5,616 nt of DNA from contig JACRIP010000122.1 in assembly GCA_016220045.1 (NCBI GenBank), forward strand, positions 1 through 5,616, read 5' to 3'. The stretch is from Planctomycetota bacterium. GTDB taxonomy: Bacteria; Planctomycetota; MHYJ01; WSZJ01; JACPWG01. The notes beneath the pieces are model-generated. The model searched no databases. It saw only the letters and a program-made list of their open reading frames with translations, and was not told where the DNA came from. The stretch's first letter is position 1; each line of letters starts with the position of its first letter. Shown here piece after piece: positions 5,201 through 5,616 of the stretch. Made by a program: the position numbers and the translations under genes.

Positions 5201-5616
5201 GCCGGAGCCGGTGGCCGCGCCGGCCGCGCCCGCGACAAAACCGGCGCCGCCCGCGCCGCCGCCTACGGTGTTGCCGGTAAAGGTCACGTCGTTCAAGATG
5301 GCCGTTTTCCCGACGTCCAGGAAGATCGCGCCGCCGAATCCGCCGCCACCGCCGCCGCCGCCGCCACCGGTGACGTTATACACGCCGCCGGCGCCGCCGT
5401 CTCCACCGCCGAAGGGAGTGCCGAAGGCATCGTTGAAGGTGTCGCCGGCACCGCCGGCTCCGGAAGTTGTGCCGCCGGCGCCCCCGCCGCCGCCGCCCGC
5501 GCCAAAGCTGCCGTTGCCGCCGTTGCCGCCGTCGGCCAGATCCTCGGAGCCGCCGCCGCCGCCGCCGCCGCCGTCCGCGCCGACGGCCGCGGCTCCTGCG
5601 GCGCGGGCACCGCCGG
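2201..5616 (-). CDS. Autotransporter (type Va secretion) with passenger-associated beta-strand repeats, 5'-partial
   Basis: Reading from the right edge, at least 1137 codons are open without a stop (first full codon 5612-5614), ending in TAG at 2203-2201. The product should be exported by Sec and inserted in the outer membrane, presenting a long beta-helical passenger on the surface; adhesion or a structural role is a guess. Visible residues, N- to C-terminal: Gly-rich segment (1-125) including GGAI and FTGN; four beta-strand repeats (about 170-575) of the form TGGFTK-GAGTLTL-G-NTYTGATTVNAG; the AT-passenger motif APGLSVGTLTVQGSFTQ (about 607-622); a helical pre-barrel region (726-797); a Pro/Arg-rich linker (820-861); and a beta-barrel of about 276 residues ending GGLELGF, with the terminal Phe expected for BAM recognition. 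A GTG at 5383-5381 could be mistaken for the start, but the Gly-rich coding frame continues through it for 77 more codons and no signal peptide follows it. Start, signal peptide and promoter lie beyond the window. An intrinsic terminator follows the stop. Confidence 0.95.
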   Translation of the reverse strand, partial: GGARAAGAAAVGADGGGGGGGGSEDLADGGNGGNGSFGAGGGGGGAGGTTSGAGGAGDTFNDAFGTPFGGGDGGAGGVYNVTGGGGGGGGGGFGGAIFLDVGKTAILNDVTFTGNTVGGGAGGAGFVAGAAGAATGSGVFIRSGVLTYNVTAGTLTLANQQISGIGAAPAEAAFVKGGAGILVLNNAPVNNSTGTTTVNAGILRLGAAAQIPDGSALTVTAPGVLDLNDFSETVGSLAGTGGVTLGTGTLTAGGDGTSTAFSGAMSETGGFTKVGAGTLTLGGDNTYTGATAVNAGAVTLSATGNLSNTSGVTVLAGATLSTGGPNQINDAAGVDVSGTWNLGGAETVASLQDSGVPGAVNLGANTLTVAVGGTTFEGIISGTGGFTNGAGVTTLNGANTYSGATTVTAGTLNMNGATNGTGSLSVTGILNLGDAAGDAANSVTVATVNAGGVLNLLGTLAGATTVTVSATGTLTNGAAERINNTADITVDGIWNLGGFAETVDSVTGAGTGAINTGGVGGILTTGTANGGGTFAGVISNTGGLVKNGTGTMTLSGANTYTGTTTVNAGRLDVTGSTATSLLTTVAAGATLGGTGTVGPTVVNGTVAPGLSVGTLTVQGSFTQNAGSTYQAELNGAANSGDKINVTGGVGGTATINPGSTLAIRGLVGQTYHVSTNYTIVSTTGGVAGTYSTVTSNIGFITAVPSYTATEVRLTLGSNLAIQTGLNGNQLAIANVLDGASLTITSEDALAVFDTLTTLNLLLLPDAINQVDPSEAGENSTAAAFVGNSLAYNAGSAAHDGLLSGGGGSSMSYSALSFNDTPSQDNMMVFPPPPLPGATQRRRPAGEAGQLQPTAPPGPAPLISTWITGFGAGSSVKGNPLADGFDARTGGLSGGLGYRVKPDFIVGLAVGGAFTTVDGDGNSGSADISSWSIGAYAGHRFGPAYATAYAGYTGHDFDTERHIVFGAIDRVANGDHDGDEIDCRVELGDDIDAGDFTVTPFGALTYANLDEEGYDENGADSLNLHIDGTTTESLRGQLGARFSTTFDVGSARFTPMAGAAWEREMLDENQRSTTGHFLEFSDSDFSVRGVEVVDNAAIALFGLNIEFSRRVRGFMGYQGRFSSIEENHTGRGGLELGF
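2204..3031 (-). other. Autotransporter beta-barrel domain (PF03797 type)
   Basis: The last 276 residues match the known course of this barrel: an opening STWITGFGAG strand, then DGFDARTGGLSGGLGYRV, a SWSIGAYAGHRFG strand pair, AYAGYTGHDFDTER, TPFGALTYANLDEEGYDE, SLRGQLGARFSTTF, RFTPMAGAAWERE, and the terminal strand ending in Phe. Aromatic and hydrophobic residues alternate with polar ones. Predicted loops are strongly acidic (DGDGNSGSAD, DHDGDEID, LDEEGYDENG). The barrel has a single Cys in the segment DEIDCRVELGDD. Length is normal for the family. It should form the pore that exports the passenger. Confidence 0.93.
3032..3157 (-). other. Pro/Arg-rich linker between passenger and barrel
   Basis: About 42 residues just before the barrel include PPPPLPG, QRRRPAGEAG and APPGPAPL. 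Classical autotransporters often place an alpha-helix here that passes through the barrel. This segment is too Pro-rich for a continuous helix, so it is more likely an extended tether or a protease-sensitive hinge. That role is inferred from composition only. Confidence 0.6.
3224..3439 (-). other. Pre-barrel helical region of the autotransporter
   Basis: The stretch with NGNQLAIANVLD, ALAVFDTLTTLNLLLLPDAI, NQVDPSEAGENSTAAAF and VGNSLAYNAGSAAHDGL follows the pattern often seen just ahead of autotransporter barrels: N-Q-A-VA--LD, then a Leu-rich helix, then a 'L--LSPE'-like turn, here INQVDPSEAG. It marks the end of the beta-helical passenger. Confidence 0.7.
3893..3997 (-). repeat. Passenger-associated beta-strand repeat 4
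   Basis: Protein repeat of the autotransporter-associated beta-strand type (PF12951-like): NTGGLVKNGTGTMTLSGANT followed by YTGTTTVNAGRLDV. It is the closest to the family consensus of the four, and is followed by the family's APGLSVGTLTV segment. Confidence 0.9.
4364..4468 (-). repeat. Passenger-associated beta-strand repeat 3
   Basis: TGGFTNGAGVTTLNGANTYS followed by GATTVTAGTLNMNG. The usual K-G-GTLTL is altered to NGAGVTTL, one residue shorter than repeat 2. It lies in the longest super-repeat unit. Confidence 0.88.
4709..4813 (-). repeat. Passenger-associated beta-strand repeat 2
   Basis: TGGFTKVGAGTLTLGGDNTY followed by TGATAVNAGAVTL, a nearly canonical copy of the family motif. Confidence 0.92.
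4994..5098 (-). repeat. Passenger-associated beta-strand repeat 1 (divergent)
   Basis: AFVKGGAGILVLNNAPVNNS followed by TGTTTVNAGILRLGA. The GxGxLxL and TGTTTVNAGxLRLG halves are kept, but the NTYTG turn has become APVNNSTG. It is the most divergent copy and the first after the Gly-rich segment. Confidence 0.8.
5270..5335 (-). other. Chlamydial-Pmp-like GGAI / FxxN motif pair
   Basis: GGAI (5335-5324) is followed 14 residues later by FTGN (5281-5270) in the context GGAIFLDVGKTAILNDVTFT. Paired GGA(I/L/V) and FxxN motifs are the hallmark of chlamydial polymorphic membrane proteins (PF02415), and similar 'NVTFSGN' beta-helix turns occur in other PVC-group surface proteins. Only one clear pair is visible; more may lie beyond the window edge. 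Confidence 0.6.
5339..5614 (-). repeat. Gly-rich low-complexity segment with GGC/GGN codon runs
   Basis: The first 92 visible residues of the autotransporter are dominated by Gly, with Ala, Asn, Asp and Thr. There is a run of eight Gly codons, all GGC (5572-5549), a run of six ending at 5480, and a run of ten Gly (5368-5339) of mixed GGN codons. Motifs such as GGNGGNGSFG and GGDGGAGG are interspersed. The segment is coding: the frame matches the autotransporter and is open throughout. The pure GGC run is prone to slippage, which would change length in whole codons. Confidence 0.85.

Noticed and set aside
5293..5610. A - strand frame of 105 codons in the Gly-rich region
   Set aside because: It is the polyalanine shadow, in another frame, of the GGC/GCC runs of the autotransporter.
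5339..5616. The GCC-rich right end as a non-coding microsatellite
   Set aside because: The autotransporter frame is open through all of it and gives a Gly-rich sequence typical of such passengers, so it is coding.

Overview
This very GC-rich 5.6-kb window holds two large genes that point towards each other. Between them is a 389-bp intergenic stretch packed with repeats and hairpins. The left gene (+ strand) encodes a probably exported alpha/beta-hydrolase (esterase) with a helical N-terminal extension and a small C-terminal beta domain. The right gene (- strand) encodes a type V secretion (autotransporter) protein. Its frame runs off the right edge of the window, so its N-terminus is not visible.

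An outer-membrane autotransporter ending in Phe means a diderm bacterium. Several traits together suggest a Planctomycetota/Verrucomicrobiota-type environmental bacterium: the secreted hydrolase with a C-terminal domain of the 'PVRLSLDGKTVFEG' type, the many autotransporter-associated beta-strand repeats with Gly-rich and GGAI/FxxN motifs, and the intergenic short repeats. This is inference from style; no rRNA or marker gene is present.

Layout: 1-62 is the open upstream frame of the hydrolase and carries CTTCGTGG-type repeats. The hydrolase occupies 63-1811 (start uncertain). Then come a heptameric AGGGNNN tandem array at 1828-1911, unremarkable sequence to 2000, a REP/MITE-like palindromic element at 2001-2077, a GC hairpin at 2093-2115, and a strong intrinsic terminator at 2124-2166 oriented for the - strand. 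The autotransporter runs from 2201 to beyond 5616. Read from its N-terminal side it has a Gly-rich segment with a chlamydial-Pmp-like GGAI/FxxN pair, four beta-strand repeats carried on larger super-repeats, a pre-barrel helical region, a Pro/Arg-rich linker and a C-terminal 12-strand-type beta-barrel.

Nothing shows that the two genes work together; they are convergent and separately transcribed. I see no tRNA, rRNA, CRISPR array, insertion sequence or phage gene, and no convincing new biological system. The points most worth a second look are the repeat-laden intergenic region, the repeat running into the hydrolase start, and the mixed architecture of the autotransporter.
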